DNA of 64,000 nt, from assembly GCA_021186555.1 (NCBI GenBank), contig JAJKFL010000011.1:33669512-33733511 (forward strand), read 5' to 3'. The DNA comes from Reticulitermes speratus. Taxonomy: Eukaryota > Arthropoda > Insecta > Blattodea > Rhinotermitidae. Of this stretch, positions 9,720 through 20,829 are shown piece by piece. A program made the position numbers and the translations under genes. The notes under the pieces are model-generated. The model saw only the letters and a program-made list of their open reading frames with translations, was not told where the DNA came from and ran no database searches. The stretch's first letter is position 1; each line of letters opens with the position of its first letter.

Positions 9720-10736
9720 CAAAAAATCTGAAATAAAACCAGCCTTTTGACCTCATGCAGCCGCATAGGCTGGTATAGCCTCAAAGCTGCCCAGTCAGCA
9801 TTGTCACCATCTGGTACGTAGGCTTTCCCATATATATTACACAAAATCTGTAAATTATTAATTACTGTGACAGAAGTTGACTTTGTGTTCGGTCAGTGAC
9901 CTGAGTTATTTCGAATTCATGTTTCGGTCCTCCAGATATTTGCCTCCATATGTGCGAGTGTACCTGTTGCCTTTCCTGTCGGGCCGGCCCAAGTTCGTGC
10001 TACACTATCTACCGCACTTCTAAAAAAGCCACACTTTTTTCGGCGCCTTGTGACGTCTTGTTAGCCTGGATTCATAAAGGGTGCCTGCCGGTCATCAAAC
10101 TGTGGACCTTACGGCCTGGCAACCTGCCGCGTGTAACAGTGTTTATCGTGTTACACATTAGCCAGTGGTTGTGTTGGCGGTACTGAGGGTATTGGTGGGG
10201 CGACAGGTGAACGGGGGGGACAAATAAGGTATACCGTAAAAGGAAAGATGGTGGTAAGAAAGCATTTTTTTAAATGAAATAGAAAGAGGAATATAAGATG
10301 AAATTGAAGGACAAAGGAAGAATAAATGAAACGATAACGAGATTATAAGTGTAACCGTAAAATGTACAAAACCGCGAAGAACAAAGACGAAAATTTAATA
10401 GAGAGAAGATAGTAAAAGAGGATGACAGAATAAATAATTAAATAAATAAATAAATAGAATAAAAATAAAGGTAAAAACTGTATAATTAAGGAAAGGAAGG
10501 AGGGAAAATAAAATAAATTTGTACCAGACAAGGAAAGGCGGAAATGAGTGTTAAGGTAAAATGTAAGGATAAAAGAGTGAGGAAAGGAGAGAATTAGGAA
10601 CTTGTAATAAAGAAACATAATTAAGAAAAATGGGAAAAAGCAAACAGTAGTTAAAGAAGCAGAAATGATGGAAACCAATAAAAACGAAGGCAGGAAATGA
10701 CTGTGTTAAGTAATGAAACAAGGGAATAGGTGAAGA
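9720..10736. other. Unassigned; strongly purine-rich + strand from ~10225
   Basis: No gene seen. Between ~10225 and 10736 the + strand is dominated by A and G, with an (AAAT)n stretch near 10435-10460. The resulting minus-strand ORF (10343-10678, rich in F/L/S) is a by-product of composition. Confidence 0.5.
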
Positions 10737-11041
10737 TGGTAAAGGTAGGGTTGTCCCTGTTCACGCCATGAAGGCGTATAGAGGAGTGGAGGTTTCAATC
10801 CACTCATTCTTATCTTAGGTATTAGATGGGATGAGTTGTCAGCTGTACGTTCCTACCGCTTAACTGCCGGTTTAAAACGCGCCCAGTATCCATTTCATAA
10901 GAGGCAAGGTGTTCTCCAGAGTCAGTCTGGACGCTTTGGGGAAAGAAAATTTTCGTCCCCTTACCGGAGTCGAACCGAGATCCCTCGAACGTCCAATCCC
11001 TATGCTAATAGCTGTATTGACTTGAGCTATGCCGACTTTCG
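10737..11041 (-). mobile_element. SINE-D, diverged
   Basis: The minus strand has a tRNA-like head at the right (rc of ...TTGAGCTATGCCGAC), the GTCCAGACTGACTCTGGAGA-like block and the CATTCTTATCT tail. Many substitutions indicate an old copy. Confidence 0.7.
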
Positions 11042-11199
11042 AAGACATTAAGTAACAAAGAAATTAATTCATTTGTTGAACTAATGTATGACACCGTGTT
11101 GTCTGGTAGGCGGTTATCAATGTTGGCACCCACGGTCATACCGCAGCCCACAGTAGACACATTCAGGGCCATAAAGACCTCAAATCTTCAGTAAATTTA

Positions 11200-11700
11200 A
11201 AATTGTGCCTCTCCGCGCCATGAAAGCGTATAGGGGGAACAGAGGTATAGCTCAACTCATTCTTAACCTCGGCACTAGATGTAGGTGAGAGGTCAACTCC
11301 TCGCCTTGATCGCATTATTCCCGAATAAGCTCGGTACCCATTGAATAGAAGGCTGGGTGGGGCCCCGGGCCTGTCTATACATTTTGCAGAAGAGAAAAAT
11401 GTCATGTCTCTGCCGGGATTTTTTTTTTATTATTCCTGGGGTTTCCCCTTTGATCCATTTGTACTGTTGAAGTCCTTTTTGTCCTGCATGTCACCTTATG
11501 TTTCATGCTATCGTACCATACATCTAACACAACACAAACATCCATAGCCCCTCGGTGGGATTCGAACCCACGATCCCAGTAAGCGAGCGGCCGAAGACCC
11601 ACGCCTTAGACCGCACGGCCACTGGGATCGGCAATTCAAACCCCGGATGGTCCCAGGTCGTGCCTTAGTCATTGTTCTGACTATGCTACCCCTGCTTCTC
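11200..11700 (-). mobile_element. SINE-D split by a SINE-C insertion
   Basis: The body occupies 11200-11404 and the rest of the head resumes at 11633 with TTCAAACCCCGGATGG. The join falls in the B box. Both parts are on the minus strand, so the SINE-C is younger than this SINE-D. Confidence 0.75.
11405..11632 (-). mobile_element. SINE-C, body-1 subtype, nested in SINE-D
   Basis: The head GATCGGC at 11632 (minus strand) with B box GTGGGTTCGAATCCC, then body 1 (rc of TCCTGGGGTTTCCCCTTTGA) and a T-run (rc poly-A) at 11420. This subtype lacks the 'GGTAGAGGTCTCTG' body 2 found in other copies. Confidence 0.75.
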
Positions 11701-11710
11701 AATCAGTCAG

Positions 11711-11950
11711 ATAAACTGTAGTCTGTCCTTACGACAGGTCCGTAGCCTCTACGTTCTGCAGTCTGTCTTACGACACGTCCATAGCCTCTTCATTCTGCAG
11801 TCTGTCTTACGACAGGTCCGTAGCCTCTTCATTCTGTAGTCTGTCTTAGGACAGATCCGTAGCCTCTTCCAAAACGAGTTTCTCCACAGACTACGATCTA
11901 GTGCTCCCTCTTTCAGTTTCCAGTATCTTCTCTTTTCCTAAGGGGTTAAG
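11711..11950 (-). mobile_element. LINE-X 3' end with four 39-bp units
   Basis: Four copies of the RGYGPVVRQTAE* unit precede (on the minus strand follow) LINE-X coding sequence, as at 6308-7075 but with a shorter array. The repeats near 11875-11950 match the region coding WKLKEEALDR-like residues. Confidence 0.75.
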
Positions 11951-11964
11951 ACAAGAACTGGAAA

Positions 11965-12240
11965 ACACATTCAGTGTGGCGAATAGGTTACGAGGTGATG
12001 ACCGAGGAATCTAGTTCGATTCCCCGCAGGGGCAATAGATTTTTCTCTTCTCTGGCTTCAAGACTGTTTCTGGGAGCCACCAAGCCCCGATTAAAATGGA
12101 TACTGGAGTCTTTCCCCGGGGATAATCCGCCCAGGACCTCAGACCCCTTACCTCTGTCTAGTGCCGATGTGAAGATTACATGGAGTTATACCTCCACCCA
12201 TCCATTTATGGCGTGATGCTTAATTAAGCATAAAGGTTAC
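11965..12240 (+). mobile_element. SINE-D, diverged
   Basis: A degenerate head with B box AGTTCGATTCCCCGCAGGGG, then GGGAGCCACCAAGCCCCGAT and the tail TTTATGGCGTGATGCTTAAT. The tail resembles the copy at 57545. Confidence 0.65.
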
Positions 12241-12269
12241 CTTAATTTTATATCTCTAACCAAAACGGT

Positions 12270-12340
12270 GCCGATCCCAAGTGTGATCGTGAAGCGTCGA
12301 TAATGAGGAGGCCCTGGCCCACTAGAGGCTGTCGCGCCAT
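12270..12340 (+). mobile_element. SINE-C with large internal deletion
   Basis: The head start GCCGATCCCA is joined directly to the 3' part AGTGTGATCGTGAAGC and the CTGTCGCGCCAT end. Confidence 0.6.
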
Positions 12341-12811
12341 ACGGAAAACCAACACTGTAACGCTTAAGTGATGTACCCATCGCTACAGTTTCAGGTGGTT
12401 TAGGTCGCGAGTCGCTTTTGAAGTGGGACAAGGTGGCAGGTGGTTAGTGCTAACGATCGCCAGGGACACGTGTCCTGATAGTACTGGATGATAAATTTGT
12501 TCTCATAAGCGAGCGAAATGCGTTCAAGAGGCGCTAATCTGCGCTTGAGACAGCGGCGAATAAACACTTCTCAGCTGCATTGTAAGATGATCAAGAAATT
12601 ATTTGTTATAATCGAACAAGAGAGTCGCATATAATCGTTCTTAAGCACAGCAAATTGTATTGGCTGAATTTACATTAAGACGACTAAACAACATTTTATC
12701 CGCACAGTGCATTTATTTATACGTTTCAAATGATTCTAAGGAAGAACAGTTATTACTTCCCTAAACGCTGCTGAAATTTTGGTCTTTGTAATACAGACCG
12801 AGTGTGTTTAC
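12341..12811. other. No recognised feature
   Basis: No gene or repeat identified. A fragment resembling part of the 114-bp unit (GAGTGTGTTTACTGTGAGCT) lies at 12799-12820. Confidence 0.4.
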
Positions 12812-13362
12812 TGTGAGCTACGAACTGAATTTTTATGCGCCTTCTCAAAATTGCGAAAAGTCACTTATAGCTTCGTCATGTCAGTCTGTCTGTCTGTCCG
12901 TCCGCATGGAACAACTCGGCTCCCATTGGACGGATTTTCATGAAATTTGGTATTTCAGTATTTTTCGAAAATCTGTCGAGAACTTCAAGTTTCATTAAAA
13001 TCTGACAAGAATAACGGTACTTTACATGAAGACCCATCACATTTATGCTAATATCTCGCTCAGTTTTTCATAGAATGAGAAATGTTTCAGACAAAAGTTG
13101 TAGAAAAAAATCAAAACACACATTTTGTGTTAAGTAACCTTTCTCCGATAATCGTACCGTTTATGAGATAATGTGGAATAATATGATAGAGTTACACAGG
13201 CCACAGGTGACAGTATAATACTGCACATGCGCATTACATGCCGGATAACTAAGGCTGCAGACACACGCTCAGAATATGTAACACTTATTGATTTTCCACG
13301 GCAACAATGGTTACGCGAACGCTCCTTAATATTACGTTTATACGTACATGTCTTGTTGAATG
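12812..13362 (-). repeat. Dispersed repeat R, copy 2 (inverted)
   Basis: Reverse orientation relative to copy 1, with GTCTGTCTGTCTGTCCGTCC near its left and ATTACGTTTATACGTACATG near its right end. Homology runs through the 'TTATGAGATAATGTGGAA' block. Confidence 0.7.
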
Positions 13363-13734
13363 TTATTTTGTTCCACTTCTTACTTCAAATGCTCAGGCCT
13401 GTCACCGTGGAAGCCAGTCCATTTGGGATTTGTGTTGAACAAAGTGACAGTGAGGCAGGTTTCTCTCTAGTACATTACTTCGGTTTTCCCCTGTTGCAAT
13501 CTGTCTTCATTGATTTCACGATCTTGTCGTGAGTTCGTAACTCAATAATATTTTCTTCACTATTGTCTACAATGTAGCATCCAAAACAGCCTGCCGTACT
13601 TTTCCCACCCCTGGCGATGGTCACCCTCCCCCCATGCCACCGGTCCTAGTGATTTTTGATGACAGCAGTAACGTTCTTGTTGAACATAGCTGTCGTTTGC
13701 ATTTGTCTAGCCTCTAATAGAGTTTCTGCGAGCT
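13363..13734. other. No recognised feature
   Basis: No gene or repeat placed. Confidence 0.4.
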
Positions 13735-13880
13735 GCGCTACTGTGAAATAAATTTTCTCTTTTCCAAAACGTCCAGACAGCCTCTGGGGCCCACCCAGCC
13801 CAGCTTTCTATTCGATGTGTACCGGGGTTATTCTTCGAGGTAAAGCGGCCTGAGCCTAAAATGGCATGGAAAGGGAAAAC
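13735..13880 (+). mobile_element. SINE-D fragment, head missing
   Basis: It carries TTCCAAAACGTCCAGACAGC, GGGGCCCACCCAGCCCAGCT and GGTAAAGCGGCC in SINE-D order. Confidence 0.6.
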
Positions 13881-13949
13881 TTTAAACAAATTCTCTTTAT
13901 CCCAAAGCGATGAGGCATTCTGAATTTCGCCTCCAAGCCATGAATTTTT

Positions 13950-14100
13950 TTTTTCATGGCTCGACAGCTCCTAATGGGCCTGGGCCTCCTTATTGTCGAC
14001 GTTTCGAGATCACACTGTGACGCACAACACTTGGTATGGCTTCTCTGGACAAGTGATCAGCCCGACGCAGAGACCTCTAACTGACAACACACAATGAATT
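13950..14100 (-). mobile_element. SINE-C fragment, 5'-truncated
   Basis: The minus strand holds the body-2 part only (rc of CATGGCTCGACAGCTCC through GACGCAGAGACCTCTAACTG). No tRNA-like head follows. Confidence 0.65.
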
Positions 14101-15130
14101 ATATTGACAGAGGAAACCGAAGTACTCGGAGCGAAACCTGTCTCAGTGCAACTTTGTCCACCACAGGTTTCAGTTGGATCTGCCTGGGATCGAGTTCGGG
14201 ATGCCGCGGTGAATTCATGTGGAAAGTATAGTTTGTACCGCACAGAGAACTCATTTTCCGTTAGAAAGACTAACCGGTTAATCCTGTTTGTACCTCAGTG
14301 TGAGTTACTGGGTTGGAATGGATTCAGCATCCTAATTGCATGCCCTGGATTGCGGCTTCTGTTTTGGGAAATGCTTCGTTATCAGCTGAGCTATATGAGT
14401 CAGCGATGTACCGGAGTGTGTTTTCTTGTGTTGTGGATAGAACCTGTCCCTTGAAACCTCTCTGTAATCTGCCTGAAATTCATGTAAGTAGCAGGCCTAC
14501 ATAAAATTCAGTTTCGTACCTCCCAGAGAACACAATGTCTTTCCATTATAAAGACCGGCCATCTAACGTTGTTCAGAGAAATAATCGCTGTTTATTTTGT
14601 GAGTTATACAAAAACGAATAAACTCTGTGGGAGAAGTGTATTGTTTATTTTACAACAGGTGGAATATGTAGCTTTAAATAGTTAAATACACGTGACTTGT
14701 GCGTCGAGTTGGGCAAAAGCGAATTTCAGCTTGTTCAACGGACTGTTAATTATAGCGTCGATCTACGGAGTGTTAACAATAAAACACTGGTATTCGTTTA
14801 ATATGGTAATGAAGCTAGAGTCATGACAGTGATATAATTAAGGTCTGGCTGTCAACATGTACATGATAACTGTAATGACATTGGTACGTCTGTAGCCGAC
14901 AGGTTGGCGTGGTAGCTCGGTGTGTTGCCTATCCTGCAGGGAACAATGTTGGAGACGTTGCTTATTGTAATGTGGCCTACTGCACAAAATTCCCCGAGGG
15001 CATTCTTTACAGTTTATTAGCCTTTTTTGCTGTCTGTAAGCTTGTCTAGTGTTTTGCAACGGGACACCGTCTTTGGTTTGTATAGACACCAATAATTTAC
15101 TATGAAACAGAACACTTGTTCATTAAAATT
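14101..15130. other. No recognised gene
   Basis: Short ORFs on both strands show no known domain. No array or SINE found. Confidence 0.4.
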
Positions 15131-15137
15131 ACACTCA

Positions 15138-15176
15138 GCTACATGTTTCGGCTATATTAAAGCCATTCTTAGTCTG
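15138..15176 (-). other. Degraded hammerhead-like motif H3
   Basis: The minus strand has the helix GGCU(N)AGCC, GAAA, CAUGUA and GCUG, but CUGANGA has decayed to CUAAGAA. It is recognisable only by comparison with the other copies. Confidence 0.4.
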
Positions 15177-15271
15177 TTAACAACTATAAAAGAGAATATA
15201 CAATTGTAAACTAATATTATTAAAACTTGACATGTTTTGTTACATCTGTTATGTTCGTATAATATAATAAC

Positions 15272-15345
15272 CATGGCTCAACAGCCCTATATGGGCTCGG
15301 GCCTCCTCTTGCCTCCTCTTTTCGAGGTTACTAAGTCGTGCGCAT
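15272..15345 (-). mobile_element. SINE-C 3' fragment
   Basis: CCATGGCTCAACAGCCC and the GGGCCTCCTC block are the rc of the SINE-C 3' end. CTTGCCTCCT is duplicated locally. Confidence 0.5.
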
Positions 15346-15394
15346 TCGTGGCAGTTGGTGACTGGTCAACTGGCCGCGCTACTGTTTCTATCGA

Positions 15395-15669
15395 TCCTGA
15401 TGTGCCCGCCAGAGCCATCTAGCAGCCAGTCAGGAGACTTGGGTGAGAAGTGGAGGCAATTTGGCTTACGCAACATTTTTATTCATGCCCGTAAGGTTCT
15501 TTTACATGCCGTAAATCTACGACATGGGACCGACGGCTCTACTTCCCCTCCGAAGGAAGTTGTGCTACGGATTTTTATCACCCTTAAAAATCCATCGCCC
15601 TCGGTCGGGATCGAACCCGCGAACCTTGGGTCCAGTGGCGAGCACGCTAACCACTAGTCCACCGACTAT
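15395..15669 (-). mobile_element. SINE-E, single copy in window
   Basis: The minus strand starts GTCGGTGGACTAGTGGTTAG, a tRNA-like head with A box (GTGGTTAGCGTGCTCG) and B box (GGTTCGATCCCG), followed by a unique body. It matches no other family here. A tRNA-derived SINE is the best explanation. Confidence 0.65.
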
Positions 15670-16374
15670 ACAGTGGGGTTTAATACCTTGTGAAGGATTT
15701 ATTTTACCACATTTCAGAAAGTGGGCCTGTTTTTGTGTTCAGGTATAAACTGGGTAGGGGGCCCTGATAAGTTGGGGGGCGTTAGAAAGAGCTCCTTTTT
15801 GTTTCTGATAATCTGATACGCGCTGATACTTCCTGATCCTCCTTCCATCTTTACCACGTTGCTGATCTACTGTAGTGTAAAGTGCAAGGATACAAAGTGA
15901 AGGGAGCATTAATTAAGTGACACTTTCCTTCACCATTTAATTCACAGTGCGGGTTGTCGTCTATATACAGGGTGATTACAAACGAGCATCACCATTACCG
16001 TCTCTTATTATGAAGCAGTCCGTCACGACAAAACATGCCAACACTGAGACACACTACAAGACATAAACTTTCGAATCTGTGTAATTTGATGTATGCGTGT
16101 TCGAATGCAATATCTTGTCTGATTGATTCACAAAAAATATGGTGATGGTAAAGATTTTTTTTGTGCTCATCCTGTAATGTCGAAGTTCCAACTCATTAGA
16201 GCAGTAACCTATATAGGAAATCCGTTCCAGTACGTTTCACTACTGCCATCTTCTGCTTCTCTTTGTAAATACTTGGTAACAACGAAAATAGAACTAGCCG
16301 CAGCCCTTTGTATATGTGCGTAATGCTTTATTTGTTTCATATTTGATTACTTTCACATTGATTTATTTAGCCAT
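15670..16374. other. No recognised gene
   Basis: TATATACAGGGTGATTACAA at ~15963 resembles ends of some DNA transposons but no partner was found. Confidence 0.4.
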
Positions 16375-16722
16375 GATAAGTCGGTCCCTGTCACCACGAT
16401 AAGTCGCTCCCTGTCACCAAGATAAGTCGGTCACCTTTTCACCACGATAAGTCGGTCCCTGTCACCACGATAAGTCGGTCCCTGTCACCACGATAAGTCG
16501 GTCCCTGTCACCACGATAAGTCGGTCCCTGTCACCACGATAAGTCGGTCCCTGTCACCACGATAAGTCGGTCCCTGTCACCACGATAAGTCGGTCCCTGT
16601 CACCACGATAAGTCGGTCCCTGTCACCACGATAAGTCGGTCCCTGTCACCACTATAAGTCGGTCCCTGTCACCACGATAAGTCGGTCCCTGTCACCACGA
16701 TAAGTCGGTCCCTGTCACCACG
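16375..16722. repeat. 23-bp minisatellite, ~15 copies, born from repeat Q
   Basis: The unit GATAAGTCGGTCCCTGTCACCAC... recurs every 23 bases. On the minus strand it reads GTGGTGACAGGGACC..., which is a single-copy piece of repeat Q at 500-515. The array runs directly into the rest of Q (CGACATGGCGCGTCCTC), so it expanded within a Q copy. Confidence 0.9.
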
Positions 16723-16870
16723 ACATGGCGCGTCCTCAGGTTGCGGATGGAGGAACTGCCTGTAGATATGGAGGGTAGCTGCGAATACATTGAATAAGCA
16801 GTCACGGAATCCGACAAGGGGTGGTCCTCGAGCTTGGGGGTTGGGCGATGTGCTAACAGCTCCTCACCTT
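16723..16870 (-). repeat. Dispersed repeat Q, copy 2 (inverted)
   Basis: Reverse complement of 345-500: GGCGCGTCCTCAGGTTGCGG, GGAGGAACTGCC, GGGTGGTCCTC-like block and CTCCTCACCTTAAAAAA. The right end is followed by a LINE-W 3' end. Confidence 0.7.
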
Positions 16871-16935
16871 AAAAAATTATCACGTTACGAATCATTTGAC
16901 AAAGCCTCGGACCTGGACTGATTCTTTGGTACAAC

Positions 16936-17090
16936 TAATCTCAGGATAGGGACAGGTAGCGGGCTGTTGTGAGTGCGGTAATGAACCTTCGGGTTCCATA
17001 AAACGCGGGGAATTTCTTGACTAGCTGACGACCTGTTAGCTTCTCAAGAAGGACTGTGCTACATGGAATTAGTTAGTTAGTTAGTTATAT
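16936..17090 (+). mobile_element. LINE-W 3' end
   Basis: CTCAGGATAGGGACAGGTAG through TTTCTTGACTAGCTGACGAC to AGTTAGTTAGTTAG. The truncation point matches the copy at 529. Confidence 0.7.
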
Positions 17091-17099
17091 TTATTTAGA

Positions 17100-17679
17100 C
17101 AGATTTATTAATTCTGAATTTATTAACAATTATATAGTGTTAATTTTATGTGGCATGATAGGATGGGAATTGAAAAACGAATTGGCAAGGATGCAGAAGG
17201 AAACGATCGTATTATGTCGGTATTTATGTAGAATGAGAATATTCAGTGACATTATTCCATAACAAATTATGTAATTACCCGGTACATGACTGTACCAGAA
17301 GCCTCTATTTCTTTGCGTCATGAAGGGATTGAGATTAAAACAACTCTGTTGCAGCAATTTAAACTTAACACCAACCTTAACTTAATTAAGCAGTTTACTT
17401 GATGATAACTCATTTGTCAGCTGTAGAGTTATCGTTCACTGGTAAAGTTCGCAATTAAAACTTTTTTAACATCGGCTGTATACTCTATTTTGAGGGCATT
17501 TGTATAATATCTTGTGAATGCGGCACGTTAAGTTTGTTACTAATCACGGGAACAACAACAATAACACAACAACACACACGCCAAATACCAGTTGTTCTAA
17601 CATCATAAGTTACAGTTTTCCCATACTTCTCCTCGAACCACCACATTTACACAACTTAATTGCAATCTACATTATTAAG
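17100..17679. other. No recognised feature
   Basis: AT-rich sequence with no placed repeat or gene. Confidence 0.4.
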
Positions 17680-18016
17680 AAATTAAATGTTTAAGAAACC
17701 AACATATGCACTATATTCTTACAAGTAAGTCAATTACCCCTACATATGTTTCGGCTTCAACAAGCCATCCTCAGGGGGTCAAAGTTCTACATATGCTTGA
17801 CATCCATTATTTCAATTTTAAACACCTCGTACATCAACATAAAGCAAAATTTTATTTTATGTTGATGTACGAGTGTTTAAAATGAAATAATGGATGTCAA
17901 GCATATGTAGAACTTTGACCACCTGAGATGGCTTGTTGAAGCCGAAACATATGTAGGGGTAATTGACTTACTTGTAAGAATATAGTGCATATTTTGGTTC
18001 CTTAAACTTTTAATTT
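17680..18016. mobile_element. Foldback with hammerhead-like motifs H4a/H4b
   Basis: The ~160-bp arms (17680-17843 and 17856-18016) pair nearly throughout. H4a (minus, 17735-17780): outer stem ACCCC/GGGGU, CUGAGGA, U, helix GGCU/AGCC, GAAA, palindrome CAUAUG, UA. H4b (plus, 17916-17961) has lost one G from the core (CUGAGA). The outer end holds ACCAACATATGCACT. Confidence 0.75.
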
Positions 18017-18257
18017 GTTATCAAGATGCACGGTGAATACAACGTGACACATTATTAAGATTTCGACAACGAATTGTTTTAGATTCTCTATTGTCTAACA
18101 AAACACATTAACATAAGAGAACGTAAACTAAAACATGAATAATTAATAATCCAAAAATTAATCTACTTAATGTCTTAATTACAAGAAGAACAATGTGTTC
18201 CCCAAAACAAACTGATTTCGATCTACACATACAAGTTTTATTTCAAACCAATTTTCA

Positions 18258-18300
18258 CTCTGCTACATGTTTCGGCTACGTGTTGTAGCCATAATCAGGG
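18258..18300 (-). other. Hammerhead-like motif H5, core damaged
   Basis: The minus strand has a 6-bp helix GGCUAC/GUAGCC, GAAA and CAUGUAGCAG, but CUGANGA reads CUGAUUA. The 3' flank matches the GCAG outer-stem strand of H7, while the 5' partner is lost. Confidence 0.45.
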
Positions 18301-18530
18301 AACCAGTATTGTAAAGACGTAAACAGCGTATTGTACGTCGTCAAATGGTAATATACACACGTTAGCTTTTGATCTAATTATCATTGTATAAATCAAACAA
18401 TAAACACTTTCATATAATATTTTGATTCTAAAACACCAAATTAATTTTCATTGACACGAATCATAATATTATAATTTCAATGAGAAATATGTTACATAAT
18501 TTTAAGTTTAATTCACCGTGCATTTATTAT

Positions 18531-18645
18531 TAAGATAAACACCAACAAATGCACAAATTATAAGGTGCAAATTTGCTCCCTATATCATAGGATATAGGGA
18601 GCAAATTTGCACCTATAATTTGTGCATTGTTGGTGTTTTATCTTA
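18531..18645. repeat. 55-bp-arm hairpin made of element termini
   Basis: The arms at 18531-18586 and 18591-18645 are nearly perfect around a 4-nt loop. The left arm contains ACACCAACAAATGCACAAAT and closely matches 31494-31540, the end of the H9 element. It is a minimal foldback built from two such ends, without the ribozyme-like core. Confidence 0.8.
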
Positions 18646-18804
18646 AATGTTACATATGTTATACTTTCATATACAGACGAAGCTACTATTGTTAATGTTA
18701 GGCTATTAATTCTTACGCACAACTTAATTATTACGCAGAATCTTATAAATAGCTGACATCCGAATTCTGACTCAATTATATGTAAATATTGAAGACCTTA
18801 ACAC

Positions 18805-18950
18805 CTGGTGACGGCTTAGAAGAACAAGGTGACACACGGCTTTTGTGAAAACGGTGATGAATTTCGGGGTTCCATAAAATATGGGGGATTTTTTGACAAG
18901 CTGTGAAACTATTACATTCTGAAAAATGACTCTGCTCCGTGGAGGTAGTT
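18805..18950 (+). mobile_element. LINE-W 3' end, diverged
   Basis: GGGGTTCCATAAAATATGGG, TTTTTTGACAAGCTG and the GACTCTGCTCC block match LINE-W 3' UTR in order. Confidence 0.55.
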
Positions 18951-19364
18951 AATGCAAAATCCAGAGTCGTTTGATGTTGCAGTTTGTGGTACGTATGTTT
19001 ACCATTACAGTTCAAAGGGCTACAAATTGAGAAGGCGGTGGCACAATAAAATCACGCAGTATGTACTGTACGTGTACCAGTGGCACTGAGTGGACTTGTT
19101 ACTGGTTCCGTGGCAATCCCTGTGTGGGTCAATCCATCAGCGACTTCAATAAATTCGAAATAAATTGTGAGTTTTCAATTGACTCCATGTCTGCCTGCTC
19201 TAAGCGGTTGTGAGCCAGGGGATGTATCTGCTTATTGATTCAGCCTACCGCGGCGCGGTGCGGTAGGACACACAGACGATATGACAGCTTTTCGAGAACA
19301 TCTGTCCTATAAGAGGGGTGTCAAACGTTTGTCGTCGTTAGACTTTCTGTTTGTGTTCCCTGCA
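18951..19364. other. No recognised feature
   Basis: No gene seen before the 53-bp array begins. Confidence 0.4.
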
Positions 19365-20670
19365 ACAGGGATATCAAACACCTGTCTGGTTAGCCCTTCT
19401 GTTTCTGTCCCTTGTATGACGTATATCAAATGTCTGTCGCGATGATTCTTCTGCTTCTGTCCCTTGTATGACGTATATAAAATGTCTGTCGCGATGATTC
19501 CTTCTGTTTCTGTTACTTGTATGACGTATATCAAATGTCTGTCGCGATGACTCCTTCTGCTTCTGTCACTTGTATGACGTATATCAAATGTCTGTCGCGA
19601 TGATTCCTTCTGCTTCTGTCCCTTGTATGACGTATATCAAATGTCTGTCGCGATGATTCCTTCTGTTTCTGTTACTTGTATGACGTATATCAAATGTCTG
19701 TCGCGATGACTCCTTCTGCTTCTGTCCCTTGTATGACGTATATCAAATGTCTGTCGCGATGTTTCCTTCTGTTCTGTCCCTTGTATGACGTATATCAAAT
19801 GTCTGTCGCGATGATTCCTTCTGTTTCTGTTACTTGTATGACGTATATCAAATGTCTGTCGCGATGATTCCTTCTGCTTTCTGTCCCTTGTATGACGTAT
19901 ATAAATGTCTGTCGCGATGATTCCTTCTGTTTCTGTTACTTGTATGACGTATATCAAATGTCTGTCGCGATGACTCCTTCTGCTTCTGTCACTTGTATGA
20001 CGTATATCAAATGTCTGTCGCGATGATTCCTTCTGCTTCTGTCCCTTGTATGACGTATATAAATGTCTGTCGCGATGATTCCTTCTGTTTCTGTTACTTG
20101 TATGACGTATATCAAATGTCTGTCGCGATGATCCTCTGCTTCTGTCCCTTGTATGACGTATATCAAATGTCTGTCGCGATGTTTCCTTCTGCTTCTGTCC
20201 TTGTATGACGTATATCAAATGTCTGTCGCGATGATCCTTCTGTTTGTCACTTGTATGACGTATATCAAATGTCTGTCGCGATGATTCCTTCTGTTCTGTC
20301 CTTGTATGACGTATATCAAATGTCTGTCGCGATGATTCCTTCTGTTTCTGTCCTTGTATGACGTACATCAAATGTCTGTCGCGATGATTCCTTCTGTTTC
20401 TGTCCCTTGTATGACGTATATCAAATGTATGTCGCGATGATTCCTTCTGTTTCTGTCCCTTGTATGACGTATATCAAATGTCTTCGCGATGATTCCTTTG
20501 TTTCTGTTACTTGTATGACGTATATCAAATGTCTGTCGCGATGATTCCTTCTGTTTCTGTCCCTTGTATGACGTATATCAAATGTCTGTCGCGATGATTC
20601 CTTCTGTTATGTCCTTGTATGACGTATATCAAATGTCTGTCTCGATGATTCCTTCTGTTTCTGCACTTTG
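19365..20670. repeat. 53-bp minisatellite, ~24 copies
   Basis: The unit contains TATGACGTATATCAAATGTC and TGTCGCGATGATTCCTTCTG, period 53 with frequent 1-3 base indels. A detached piece lies at 20787-20822. TTCTGCTTC and TTCTGTTTC variants and CACTTG/CCCTTG/TACTTG alternate, suggesting higher-order exchange. Long minus-strand ORFs here arise from the repeat and are interrupted by the indels. Confidence 0.9.
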
Positions 20671-20829
20671 CGTACTATAATCGAATCCAAACTGGAAACT
20701 GTCTGACTACAGCTCAATGGTTTCCCATTCCATCCTTGTTTTCAGTGCCTGTGGAGCTTGGCTTTTCATCAACCGTGACCGACATCCTTCTGTTTCTGTC
20801 ACTTGTATGACGTATATCAAATTTGAGAA

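Noticed and set aside
10343..10678. 111-codon minus-strand ORF rich in F/L/S, suggestive of a membrane protein
   Set aside because: Reverse reading of a purine-rich strand; no motif or codon signal.
19637..20371. 244-codon minus-strand ORF
   Set aside because: Comes from the 53-bp array; the frame wanders with indels and the residues repeat.
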